34,656 bases of DNA from assembly GCA_905214225.1 (NCBI GenBank), contig CAJMLL010000024.1:1-34656 (forward strand). The letters run 5' to 3'. The position numbers were made by a program, and so were the translations under genes. Under the pieces are notes generated by a model. That model searched no databases, was not told the DNA's origin, and was given only the letters and a program-made list of their open reading frames with translations. This DNA is from an uncultured bacterium. Its GTDB lineage: Bacteria > Bacillota > Clostridia > Peptostreptococcales > Anaerovoracaceae. This document shows, piece after piece, positions 1-8,085 of the stretch (the first letter of the stretch is position 1; each line of letters starts with the position of its first letter).

Positions 1-58
1 ATGATCAACAGTGTTTTATTTTTTCACTGTCTCTCATAAAGGGAGCATATCAAAGAGC

Positions 59-169
59 ATGTGCTCTTGCGTCGGTATTTTTTACTTTAAAGTCCGCGGC
101 TATAAGAAAGTTAATGGCAAAACCATCTGGACGAAGTACAGTAAGGTAAAATCTGTCCGAGTAAAATAG
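59..169 (+). pseudogene. 3' remnant of a fibronectin type III surface-protein gene
   Basis: The frame runs to a TAG at 167-169. Its last 28 or so codons (about 86-166) read YFKVRGYKKVNGK and end TKYSKVKSVRVK. This is the typical final beta-strand ending of Fn3 or Ig-like domains at the C-terminus of large secreted clostridial proteins. The residues before it do not resemble an Fn3 domain, and an in-frame TGA lies at 2-4, so no intact gene can extend leftwards in this frame. A strong terminator follows at 192. It is best read as a decayed or recombined gene end; an assembly join close to the window edge is the alternative. The family assignment rests on pattern memory of one short segment. Confidence 0.5.
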
Positions 170-191
170 AAACACCTATAAAGAACAGCAA

Positions 192-240
192 GGGCCGCCG
201 CGCCAGACATGAACGAACAATGGCGCGGCGGCCCGTTTTC
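192..240 (+). terminator. Rho-independent terminator
   Basis: A perfect 14-bp GC stem (GGGCCGCCGCGCCA at 192-205 with its complement at 221-234) has a 15-nt loop and is followed by GTTTTC. It sits 22 nt after the stop of the Fn3 remnant and probably terminated the ancestral gene. Confidence 0.85.
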
Positions 241-364
241 CTATTACCAGATTCCATGGGTGTCAAATATCTCGAGACATATGGAAATTTTCTCCCATCT
301 TTTTCTCTAAAAATTCCCCCAGCATTTCTCACAGCACGGATAAGCCTCTAATCACAGAAATTCG

Positions 365-750
365 TTGGTAAAAATCAAGAAAAACGATATCCTGTACCAA
401 CGCGGAAAATATTTTGGTAAAATTGAATAATAATCATGATTCATCCCAACAAATTGTACAATTTTTAGCACATGCCAAATGTCTGTTTTTCGAAATCTGT
501 GATTATAAAATTTCGCGTATACATATACACTATTACATACATCTGGCTCGCATAAAATATAACATGACGAACGATTTTTCAGAATAAATTGCAAAGTGTT
601 TGGGCAAAAGCCCTCCAAATTACGCATTTTTACCAACATACATCCCGACCAGTAAAGTAAGTTTTAGGTAAGAAACATCAATTTTGCCCAATTATACCAA
701 ATGACACCGCACATTTGGTATGATCGACGATTATTCAGCGATTTTACCAA
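365..750. repeat. Cluster of TACCAA/TTGGTA words in AT-rich DNA
   Basis: Seven copies of the hexamer TACCAA or its complement occur at 365-370, 395-400, 414-419, 631-636, 695-700, 715-720 and 745-750. About 0.2 would be expected by chance in this length. Four are extended to TTTTACCAA or TTGGTAAAA. One pair forms a 10-bp inverted repeat (ATACCAAATG at 694-703, CATTTGGTAT at 712-721). The stretch from 241 to 1098 is visibly more AT-rich than the rest of the window up to about 800, and no gene could be supported in it. It may be decayed mobile DNA or a set of binding sites; the sequence does not decide. Confidence 0.45.
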
Positions 751-961
751 CTCCCTGCCCGTATTAAATCCAAAATCACCGGAAATCCTACCCGTGACTC
801 CTGCATAAATGATGAATAGACGAAGCTGGGAACAAATCTCCAGGAATTGCGCCAGTATGTGTATACAGTATACCCGCATCGTCACTTCTCCCTTCCCTCG
901 CCCGGCTGCCTCGCATTCTTCTGCACATGCCTGTCTCGCATTTTCCCGCAGCCGGCATTTT

Positions 962-1005
962 CGGCGGCCCAGTTTTTCCCGGCGGCCCAGTTTTTCCCGG
1001 CGGCC
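962..1005. repeat. 18-bp tandem repeat, 2.4 copies
   Basis: The unit CGGCGGCCCAGTTTTTCC is repeated exactly at 962-979 and 980-997, followed by the first 8 bases again (998-1005). It lies in a non-coding gap. Both strands are open across it, which gives proline/glycine-rich artefact reading frames. Confidence 0.8.
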
Positions 1006-1098
1006 TTTTATTATCCTCTATGCTTACGTTACTCGTCAGCTTTTCTTCTCCCGGCTCCGGCATTTCCCAACGGCCAGTAAATAAACGGCAAGACGATC

Positions 1099-1146
1099 AA
1101 AAAAACCACTGCACGAATTGTATTCCTGCAATTTCGTGCAGCGGTT
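1099..1146 (-). terminator. Rho-independent terminator of the methionine operon
   Basis: On the minus strand the arms at 1146-1129 and 1120-1104 pair through CTGCACGAA...TTCGTGCAG, followed by seven T (1105-1099). It starts 14 nt after the stop of the last operon gene. Confidence 0.85.
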
Positions 1147-1159
1147 ATATTTACTATCT

Positions 1160-2920
1160 CTATCCTTTTATTTTCGCAATGATCTTCTTCATCAGCCCCA
1201 CGCGTCCAAACGGCGTAATCAGATACCATCCGTCCGTGTAAGGCGCGATCTTTTCTGCGATGTCTGTGGAGAGGGAAACAGCAAGTTCTGCCGCCTCTTC
1301 CTTAGACAGGCCGTGATACTTTTCGATGATCTCCGGCGCTACGCTGATGCCGCTGATCTCAGCGTCCATAAAACGCGCATTCCGCTCGCTGACGATCGGA
1401 ATGATGCCGCCCAGGATGTAGCCGCCATTCAGTTCCTTTCTGGCCAGTTTCAGATTTTCCAGGGCCTGATCACTCAGTACCGGCTGGGTGAGAAAGCCCA
1501 CCATCCCGCGCTGCAGTTTTTCCTTTGCGCGGTTCAGCTCTACTTCAAAATTTCTGGCGTTCAGGTTCAGAGCGCCGAAAACGTGGAAAGGCGCAGGCAG
1601 CTCGGTTTTTCCAAGGCCCTGAATGAACGACGCCATCTTTCTGGAATTGAACTGGAAGACGCTCTTCACTTCATCGCGCTCCGCCGTCGGAATCGGGTCT
1701 CCGGTCACCACCAGTACATTTCTCACCCCAACCGCGCTGAGGCCCAGCAGAAGGCCCTTGGTGGCGTTCAGATTGCGGTCCCGGCAGGTCATATGCGGAA
1801 GCGCTTCCATGCCCAGATCTGACCTGATTTTACAAGCCAAAAGCGAGGAATCCATCCGGGCCCTGGCCACCGGGCAGTCAGCAATCGTCACAATATCCGT
1901 CCCCGCAACACCCAGCTGCGCGGCTCCGGCCATGTATTTCAGCAGATTTGTATCCGCCGGAGGGTCCAGCTCCACCGCGATCACTTTTTCTCCGCGTTTC
2001 AGCTTTCTCCAGAACAGACTGTCATCCGGGTCTGTTTTTTTCTCCCTTGCCGCTTTGTGTTTTGTCTGAGGGGTGAATCCGCCTGCCTCAAGCGCTTTCC
2101 GGACCGCCTCGATATGCCGTGGTGTCGTGCCGCAGCAGCCGCCCAGAATCTTCACCCCGTCTGCCGCCAGCTGCGCCATGCCATCACCGAAATACACCGG
2201 GTCGCTGTCATAGAAGGTCCGGTTGTCGATAACCGTTGGATAGCCAGCGTTTGGCATGATGGACAAAGGCAGATCCGGCAAGGTCATATCGGAAAGCAGT
2301 TTCGCCATCTGACGGACACCGACCACGCAGTTCATGCCAACTGCATCGAAGAGCCCGCTCTCTGCAGCTTCATTGATCAGATCATTTCCAAACTGGCCGT
2401 CCCTGGTATATCCCTCCGGAAGCAGCGCAAAGGACACCACGATAAAGGGATCGGAAACGCGGCTGCGGATATAGGCAGCGGCTTCTTTCACTCCGTCCAG
2501 TGACGGAAGTGTCTCAAACAAAAAGTTCTCCGCGCCCATGTCGATAAATTTTCCGGCTGTCCAGCGGTATTCTTCTGCCGCCTCTTCTGCAGAGCGCCCG
2601 GTCACCGGGCCGAAATCTGCGAAAACTTCTGCCTGAAAGGGCTCTGCAGCTTTCACCGCGAGATTCCAGGAAGCATGAAGGATTTTTCCGCAGGTCTCCT
2701 CATCATAGATGGTGCGGTTTGCTGCAAAGGTGTTAGTTTTCAGGGCGCGGGCGCCGGCTTCCAGATATTCTCTGTGAATGGCGGAGACCAGGACCGGCTT
2801 ATCGACAGAGGCCAGTTCACAGCCCTGGCCGGAAGTGTGCTCCTTTGCGGAAATGTATGTGCCCATGCCGCCGTCAAACAGCAGCCTTCCCTTTTTCAGT
2901 ATTTCTTTTACGTGGTTCAT
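1160..2920 (-). CDS. Bifunctional homocysteine S-methyltransferase / methylenetetrahydrofolate reductase
   Basis: Two enzyme domains lie in one 586-residue chain, as in the YitJ-like proteins of Firmicutes. Residues 1-290 are a homocysteine methyltransferase barrel with the N-terminal FDGGMGT signature and the zinc ligands in GMNC and GGCCGTTP. Residues 310-586 are a MetF-type FAD barrel that reduces 5,10-methylene-THF to 5-methyl-THF, with VELDPP near its start and LVVTGDP. The start has AAGGAG seven bases upstream, and the gene begins 24 nt after the metH stop. The N-terminal domain resembles the homocysteine domain of the neighbouring MetH, so it could bind homocysteine and transfer methyl from S-methylmethionine, or act with MetH. 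The reductase half supplies the methyl donor used by MetH. Confidence 0.9.
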   Translation of the reverse strand: MNHVKEILKKGRLLFDGGMGTYISAKEHTSGQGCELASVDKPVLVSAIHREYLEAGARALKTNTFAANRTIYDEETCGKILHASWNLAVKAAEPFQAEVFADFGPVTGRSAEEAAEEYRWTAGKFIDMGAENFLFETLPSLDGVKEAAAYIRSRVSDPFIVVSFALLPEGYTRDGQFGNDLINEAAESGLFDAVGMNCVVGVRQMAKLLSDMTLPDLPLSIMPNAGYPTVIDNRTFYDSDPVYFGDGMAQLAADGVKILGGCCGTTPRHIEAVRKALEAGGFTPQTKHKAAREKKTDPDDSLFWRKLKRGEKVIAVELDPPADTNLLKYMAGAAQLGVAGTDIVTIADCPVARARMDSSLLACKIRSDLGMEALPHMTCRDRNLNATKGLLLGLSAVGVRNVLVVTGDPIPTAERDEVKSVFQFNSRKMASFIQGLGKTELPAPFHVFGALNLNARNFEVELNRAKEKLQRGMVGFLTQPVLSDQALENLKLARKELNGGYILGGIIPIVSERNARFMDAEISGISVAPEIIEKYHGLSKEEAAELAVSLSTDIAEKIAPYTDGWYLITPFGRVGLMKKIIAKIKG

Positions 2921-2944
2921 CGCAGTTCTCCTTTTCCTCTCTGA

Positions 2945-5380
2945 TCAGCCCAGCACTTCTTTTGCGGCATCGGCAGATGCCTTGGCATCACGGACGTAGT
3001 AATCGGCGCCCATCTCATCGGCGTATTCCTGGGTCATGACGGCTCCTCCTACCATGATTTTACACGGGTGGCCGGAGGCGTGAAGGGCGTCTACGGTTTT
3101 CCGCATGGAGACCACGGTGGTCGTCATCAGGGCGGACAGGCCGATCAGATGAACATCCTGCTCGATTGCCGTGTCCACGACTTTCTGCACCGGAACATCG
3201 CGTCCCAGGTCGATGACCTGATAGCCGTAATTTTCCAGAACAACTTTTACGATATTTTTTCCGATATCGTGAATGTCTCCTTCTACGGTTGCCACGATGA
3301 TTTTTCCTTTGCTGACAGAGTCCCCGCTTCCGGCGATCTTCGATTTAATGTAGTCCAGTCCCGCGCAGGCGGCATCGGCAGCGTTGATCAGCTGCGGAAG
3401 GAAGAGGATCTGCTTCTCATACTGGTCGCCGACGATATCCAGAGCCGGAATGATCATCTGGTTGATGATGTCCATGCCTTCCATGCTTTTCATCAGCTCG
3501 ACGGTAATATCCTTTGTCTCCTTCTTCAGGCCCTTGAGAATTGCCCTTTCGATTCTGGCTTTTGGCGACTGGTCGGAATCGGACAGCCCTGCGGATGCAC
3601 CGGCAGCCTGCGCTGCATGTCCTGCTGCCGGTGAAGCGGATTTCGCAGTCTGCCTCTCCATCTCCTTCTTTCTTTCCGGGTCGGACATGCGCGCGATGTA
3701 AGACATGCAGTTTTCATCCTGTCCGGAGAGGGCGCGGAAAGATGCGACTGCGTCCATGATGGCACGGCTGTTCGGGTTGATGATCGGAAAATCCAGACCG
3801 CAGTACATAGCCTGGGTCAGGAAACTCTCTGTCACGTGCGTTCTTTCCGGAAGACCGAAGGAAATATTGCTGACGCCCAGTGCCGTGTGAAGGCCCAGTT
3901 CCTGTGTGACGCGGCGTACCCCGTCCAGAGTCTCCTTTGCCTGATCCTGCTGCGCAGAAACGGTCAGGGTAAGGCAGTCGATAATCAGATCTTCGCTCGG
4001 AATGCCGTAAGAGATACATGCTTTCTGAATATTTTCCGCAATCCGCAGGCGGTCGTCGGATGTCTTCGGCAGGCCCCCCTTGTCCATGGTCAGGCCGATA
4101 ACCGCTGCTCCGTATTTCTTTACGATCGGAAGAATGGACGCCTGTTTTTCCGGTTCTCCGTTCACGGAATTGACGATGGCACGCCCGTTGACGGCTCTCA
4201 GGCCGGCCTCTACAGCCTCCGGCTCAGGGGAGTCGATCTGAAGAGGAATGGAAACGACGCTCTGCACAGCTTCCACGACTTCCTTCATCAGGGCCGCCTC
4301 ATCCAGCCCCGGAACGCCGACATTGATGTCCAGAATTTCTGCTCCGGCATCCTGTTCGGCAATCGCCGTCTCCATGATATAATCCAGATCATGGTCTTTC
4401 AGCGCCTGCTGAAAACGCTTCTTTCCTGTCGGATTGATTCTCTCTCCGACAACGTGAACCTTTCCATTCAATTCTGCCATATTCCCTGCAGAACAGATTC
4501 CTCTGCGGCCTGCACGTTCTGTCCTTCTCTCCTCTTCAGAAGGCCCTTCTGCCCCGCGGAATGCCTCTGCCAGCCTTTCGATAAACTCCGGCGTCGTCCC
4601 GCAGCAGCCTCCAACTGCGCTGACCTGAAGCTCTTTATATTGACTCATCTGCTCCGCAAACTCCGCTGCGTCGATGGCATATTCTCCTGTTTTCGGGTCT
4701 GGCAGTCCGGCGTTCGGTTTTACGATCAGCGGAAGATCGGTCCAGTCTCTCATTTCCTTAATCAGAGGGTAGATCTCCTCCGGCCCCAGCGAGCAGTTGA
4801 TGCCGATGGCATCGGCACCGAGTGAGGTCAGCGTCTGCGCCGCACAGGGCACGGATGCGCCCAGGAAGGTTCTTCCGTTTTCTTCGAAAGTCATGGTTAT
4901 CCAGACCGGAAGATCGGTGTTTTCTTTAATGGCCAGAAGAGCCGCCTTCGCCTCATATAGGTCGGTCAGCGTCTCGACGACCGCCAGATCTGCACCGGCC
5001 TGTTCTCCGGCTTCTGCCTCCTCTTTAAAGATATCATAAGCCTCTTCAAAGCGAAGTGTTCCAAGGGGCGACAGAAGTTCTCCGATCGGTCCGATATCAA
5101 GCGCCGTTTTCGCACGGCCCGCTGCAGCGGCCTTTGCGGTTTTTACATTTTCCGTAATGACTTCTGCCGCGGAATGACCCGTTCCCTCCAGTTTCCTCCG
5201 GTTGGCCCCGAAGGTGCAGGCGTAGATTACCCGGCTTCCCGCATCGATATAGTTCTGGTGAATGGAGCTGAGCAGCTCAGGATGCTGCATGGCGAAAACC
5301 TCCGGATTTTCTCCGGTTTTCAGCCCTCTCTGCTGCAGCTCGGTGCCCATCGCTCCATCCAGAATAATTACCTGACTCAT
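2945..5380 (-). CDS. metH: Cobalamin-dependent methionine synthase, core without reactivation domain
   Basis: The 811-residue protein transfers methyl from 5-methyl-THF to homocysteine via cobalamin. Domains in order are: homocysteine-binding barrel (about 1-290; ILDGAMGT at the start, GGCCGTTPEF as zinc ligands); pterin-binding barrel (about 310-570; VGERINPTGKKRF and ILDINVG); four-helix cap (about 600-680); Rossmann B12 domain (about 690-811) with DIHDIG supplying the lower axial histidine. Full-length enteric MetH is about 1,220 residues. The missing C-terminal AdoMet reactivation domain is encoded separately just upstream. ATG at 5380 is preferred because the next residues match the family N-terminus; an in-frame TTG at 5425 would add 15 unlike residues. 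Confidence 0.93.
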   Translation of the reverse strand: MSQVIILDGAMGTELQQRGLKTGENPEVFAMQHPELLSSIHQNYIDAGSRVIYACTFGANRRKLEGTGHSAAEVITENVKTAKAAAAGRAKTALDIGPIGELLSPLGTLRFEEAYDIFKEEAEAGEQAGADLAVVETLTDLYEAKAALLAIKENTDLPVWITMTFEENGRTFLGASVPCAAQTLTSLGADAIGINCSLGPEEIYPLIKEMRDWTDLPLIVKPNAGLPDPKTGEYAIDAAEFAEQMSQYKELQVSAVGGCCGTTPEFIERLAEAFRGAEGPSEEERRTERAGRRGICSAGNMAELNGKVHVVGERINPTGKKRFQQALKDHDLDYIMETAIAEQDAGAEILDINVGVPGLDEAALMKEVVEAVQSVVSIPLQIDSPEPEAVEAGLRAVNGRAIVNSVNGEPEKQASILPIVKKYGAAVIGLTMDKGGLPKTSDDRLRIAENIQKACISYGIPSEDLIIDCLTLTVSAQQDQAKETLDGVRRVTQELGLHTALGVSNISFGLPERTHVTESFLTQAMYCGLDFPIINPNSRAIMDAVASFRALSGQDENCMSYIARMSDPERKKEMERQTAKSASPAAGHAAQAAGASAGLSDSDQSPKARIERAILKGLKKETKDITVELMKSMEGMDIINQMIIPALDIVGDQYEKQILFLPQLINAADAACAGLDYIKSKIAGSGDSVSKGKIIVATVEGDIHDIGKNIVKVVLENYGYQVIDLGRDVPVQKVVDTAIEQDVHLIGLSALMTTTVVSMRKTVDALHASGHPCKIMVGGAVMTQEYADEMGADYYVRDAKASADAAKEVLG

Positions 5381-5466
5381 TGTTATATTCTCTCTTTCCC
5401 TGTTCTCTGTTTTCCGGCTCTTCAAGCCTCATTTTCTGCTCCGTATTTCTCCGTTATCACGCACTC

Positions 5467-6156
5467 TTACAGCGGCTCTCCCGTGCAGGTCACGCCTTTC
5501 TCCCGGAATCTGCAGTGCCTGAACATCGGGCAGTTTTCACAGCTCTTTCCTCTCAGTTTCAGCGGATGATCGGAAATTCCCATGATGGCCATAACCGATT
5601 TTCTCGGAATCATCAGATGCGTCGGGCTCTGGGTGACACCGATGCGTTTTTCTGCATTCAGCATCGAACAGAAATCCGGATTCTCGGAAAATGGGAGATC
5701 GCCATAGCCCGGACTGTAGCGGTCAGACAGGAACATGCCTTGCTCTTCAATTTTTGTCCTCAGATCCTGCTCAAAATTGTTACAGACGTTCTCAACGGCA
5801 GTGCTGGCGCAGGCATCCATAATCAGCGCATCGGACATGCTCTTTACTTCATAGCGCATGAGCAGACGCTCCACCATGGCTCCGATGGTTGCCCCCAGCA
5901 GGACGGCCTCCTGACAGTTTTCCAGAAGATGGGCCATGTCGTCTCCTGCAAGGGTCAGCCCCTCCACATGACGCCGGCCGCCGCTTGCTTCAATCGGAAG
6001 ACGCTTCCAGACGATCCGCGGAACAGATGCGCGCATAACCTCTGCAATGCAGCTTCTGATCTGGCTGTGCAGGGCATCATCGATCTCCTGTCCGCGGTAG
6101 CCCAGATATTTCAGTATTTCATTCTCATTCAGATCGGTCAGTCTTGCCGAAATCAT
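5467..6156 (-). CDS. Stand-alone MetH reactivation (AdoMet-binding) domain protein
   Basis: This 229-residue protein corresponds to the activation domain of MetH, which remethylates oxidised cob(II)alamin using AdoMet. The central YSPGYGDLP and the following GVTQSPTHLMIPRKSV match the AdoMet-binding region of that domain. An alanine-rich helical N-terminal half (LLGATIGAMVERLL) precedes it. The C-terminus holds a cysteine cluster (CENCPMFRHC, then a further C), which could bind a metal or Fe-S centre; that is inference. It is the first gene of the operon, 86 nt before metH, with GGGAG upstream of its ATG. The split arrangement is known in anaerobes. Electron delivery for reactivation is not visible here. 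Confidence 0.85.
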   Translation of the reverse strand: MISARLTDLNENEILKYLGYRGQEIDDALHSQIRSCIAEVMRASVPRIVWKRLPIEASGGRRHVEGLTLAGDDMAHLLENCQEAVLLGATIGAMVERLLMRYEVKSMSDALIMDACASTAVENVCNNFEQDLRTKIEEQGMFLSDRYSPGYGDLPFSENPDFCSMLNAEKRIGVTQSPTHLMIPRKSVMAIMGISDHPLKLRGKSCENCPMFRHCRFREKGVTCTGEPL

Positions 6157-6190
6157 AGCAGTCTCCCTTCTTTACTCAAAACGTACTGCC

Positions 6191-6199
6191 ATTATATCA
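6191..6199 (-). promoter_or_regulatory. Extended -10 promoter of the methionine operon
   Basis: Minus-strand TGATATAAT lies about 35 nt before the reactivation-protein ATG. No good -35 box sits 17 nt upstream, as is usual for extended -10 promoters. It abuts the T-tract of the upstream hydrogenase terminator. The short leader leaves no room for an S-box or T-box. Confidence 0.55.
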
Positions 6200-6248
6200 A
6201 AAGAAAAGGACTTCTGCAGTGATTTTTGTGAGATCACCGCAAAAGTCC
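6199..6248 (-). terminator. Rho-independent terminator of the hydrogenase gene
   Basis: Minus-strand arms at 6248-6233 and 6223-6208 form a 16-position stem with one mismatch and one G-U pair around a 9-nt loop. They are followed by TTTTCTTTT. It lies 73 nt after the hydrogenase stop. Confidence 0.8.
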
Positions 6249-6320
6249 CCTGGTATTTTATTTCTGATTAACAAACCTGCAGCTGAGCATCTGTCTGATG
6301 CATCAGGAACTGACTTCCAT

Positions 6321-7826
6321 CTACTCCTGAATCTGCTCGTCGGCTTCCGCTTCCTTTTCCAGCGGATCGTAGAGCGGCTGCTCTCTGTGACGGGAGAATC
6401 CGGACAGGTCGAACTTCTCCAGGTTCTCTACGATAGAACGTGTATCTGCCTTGTCCAGAATTTCCTTACGTGTATGCAGAGCCTTCGGGCTGTCGTCACG
6501 GCTGCTCGGTCCGTGGAAGCATCCGCCTTCACAGCACATTCCCTCGATGAACTCCTCAGGGAGTTTTCCGCGCTCAGCCAGAAGAAGGGTCTTCTTCAGT
6601 TCTGCGCCGCCGCTGACTCTGGCAACCTTCAGATCGCTGTTCTTTCCGGTTTCCTTCAGATACTCCAGGCAGGATCCGGAAACACCGCCGGATGTCGCAT
6701 ATTTCTTTCCGTAAACACTGGACTCCTGGTATTCGGTCTCAACCGGCTCCAGCTTGACGTCCTTAGCTCTCATGATGGCTTCGATCTCACTGTAGATCAG
6801 GGCATAATCTGCATTTCCTTCGATCTGCTGATCGACGATCTCCGACTTCTTTGCTACGCAAGGTCCAATGAAGACAACGACACATCCCGGATGACGGGCC
6901 TTCAGATAACGGGAAATCTCGCACATCGGGCTGACTGCCGTAGACACGGCATCTCTCAGCTTCGGATAATGACGAACGATCATGTTTACAAATCCCGGGC
7001 AGCAGGATGTGGTTCTCATTTCACCTTTTTCTGCAGCCTCGGCCCACTCATCTGCCTCTGCAGATGTGGTCAGGTCAGCACCCAGGCCGACCTCGATAAA
7101 GTCTGTGAATCCGACTTCCTTCATGGCCTTCTTCCAGGATGCCATGTTGATGCCCTTGCCGAACTGTCCTTCTGTTGCAGGAGCGGCAACGGCGTAAACT
7201 TCCTTATCGGACTTGATTGCTTCGATGACCGGAACGATGGAATCCTTACTTCCGATTGCTGCGAACGGGCAGTGGTGGATGCACTGACCGCAGCGGATGC
7301 ATTTTTCCTCATCGATGACGGAAAGTCCGTTCTCATCATAAGTCAGAGCATTAACCGGGCAGCTTGCCTTGCACGGACGCTTTAAATGCACGATGGCATT
7401 GTACGGACATGATCTCGCGCACATTCCGCACTCCTTGCACTTATTCGGGTCGATGACCGAACGTTCTTTTCCCGGATGAATCGCGTCAAAACGGCAGCTC
7501 TTTACACAGGACTTGCCGACACAGTTCTGGCAGTTGTCGGTAACCACGTAGCTGGAAATCGGGCAGTCTGCGCATGCCGCCTCGATAACCTGAATGACAT
7601 TTCCATTATCCTCAGGACCAGGTGCCTTGCCCAGAGCCAGACGTACTCTGCCCCTTACGATTTCTCTTTCCTTATACACGCAGCATCTCCAGTGAGGAAT
7701 GGTACCCGGGATGATCTTCTGCGGAATAAACTCCGCCTTCTCCTCGAGCTCCCCCGCGAAGGCGAGTTTGGCAACCTCATACATGACGTCACGCTTCAGG
7801 TCCAAAATACTCTCATCTGCACGCAT
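6321..7826 (-). CDS. Monomeric [FeFe] hydrogenase, group-B-like
   Basis: The 501-residue protein has an N-terminal Fe-S region and a C-terminal H-cluster domain. Cysteine motifs CQNCVGKSCVKSC, CKECGMCARSCP and CIRCGQCIHHCP (about residues 110-200) indicate several [4Fe-4S] clusters. The H-cluster signatures are TSCCPGF, GPCVAKKSE and EGMCCEGGCFHG. These depart from the classic group A forms (TSCCPxW, MPCxxKxxE, ExMxCxxGCxxG) in a way I associate with group B enzymes. It should interconvert protons and H2, or sense H2, with ferredoxin as partner. ATG at 7826 is chosen for GGAGG five bases upstream; an ATG four codons earlier lacks a site. No maturases (HydEFG) are nearby. Confidence 0.88.
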   Translation of the reverse strand: MRADESILDLKRDVMYEVAKLAFAGELEEKAEFIPQKIIPGTIPHWRCCVYKEREIVRGRVRLALGKAPGPEDNGNVIQVIEAACADCPISSYVVTDNCQNCVGKSCVKSCRFDAIHPGKERSVIDPNKCKECGMCARSCPYNAIVHLKRPCKASCPVNALTYDENGLSVIDEEKCIRCGQCIHHCPFAAIGSKDSIVPVIEAIKSDKEVYAVAAPATEGQFGKGINMASWKKAMKEVGFTDFIEVGLGADLTTSAEADEWAEAAEKGEMRTTSCCPGFVNMIVRHYPKLRDAVSTAVSPMCEISRYLKARHPGCVVVFIGPCVAKKSEIVDQQIEGNADYALIYSEIEAIMRAKDVKLEPVETEYQESSVYGKKYATSGGVSGSCLEYLKETGKNSDLKVARVSGGAELKKTLLLAERGKLPEEFIEGMCCEGGCFHGPSSRDDSPKALHTRKEILDKADTRSIVENLEKFDLSGFSRHREQPLYDPLEKEAEADEQIQE

Positions 7827-7993
7827 TTTATCCTCCATATCTTAATCTGGTATACAGTATCCGACTTAACTCTTTCATCATCGTATCAATCTTCGATTGG
7901 AATGTACAGTGAAATAAGCTTTTATTCAAGTACTTTTTTTGGACCATTGTAAATTTATGATAACGCACAAGAAAAGGCGGATTTTCTATAGAT

Positions 7994-8009
7994 TGATAAC
8001 AAATTATCA
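7994..8009. promoter_or_regulatory. Possible operator, TGATAA-CAAA-TTATCA
   Basis: A 6-bp inverted repeat with a 4-bp spacer lies about 170 nt upstream of the hydrogenase start. It loosely resembles the redox repressor Rex site (TTGTTAA-N4-TTAACAA), a known regulator of clostridial hydrogenases, but differs at several positions. The rest of the 7827-8085 gap shows no gene and no clear terminator for the gene ending at 8086. Confidence 0.3.
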
Positions 8010-8085
8010 TGTCCTCTCACTATAAAACACCCGTCTTTCTGGTATAGATGTATTGAATTATATTGTATACATAAATTCGTGAAAT

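Noticed and set aside
454..469. 16-base identity (TTGTACAATTTTTAGC) with the IS3 orfA remnant at 22579-22594, suggesting a second IS fragment
   Set aside because: A single 16-mer match within 34 kb of partly AT-rich DNA is not rare by chance, and no flanking similarity or IS end is present.
352..639. A 95-codon minus-strand frame beginning MLVKMRNLEGFCPN in the AT-rich gap
   Set aside because: No ribosome binding site, no recognisable domain, and biased composition; it may be chance opening in AT-rich or decayed DNA.
788..1063. Minus-strand frame with collagen-like PPGKTGPPGKTGPP
   Set aside because: Produced by the 18-bp tandem repeat; no ribosome site or conserved sequence outside the repeat.
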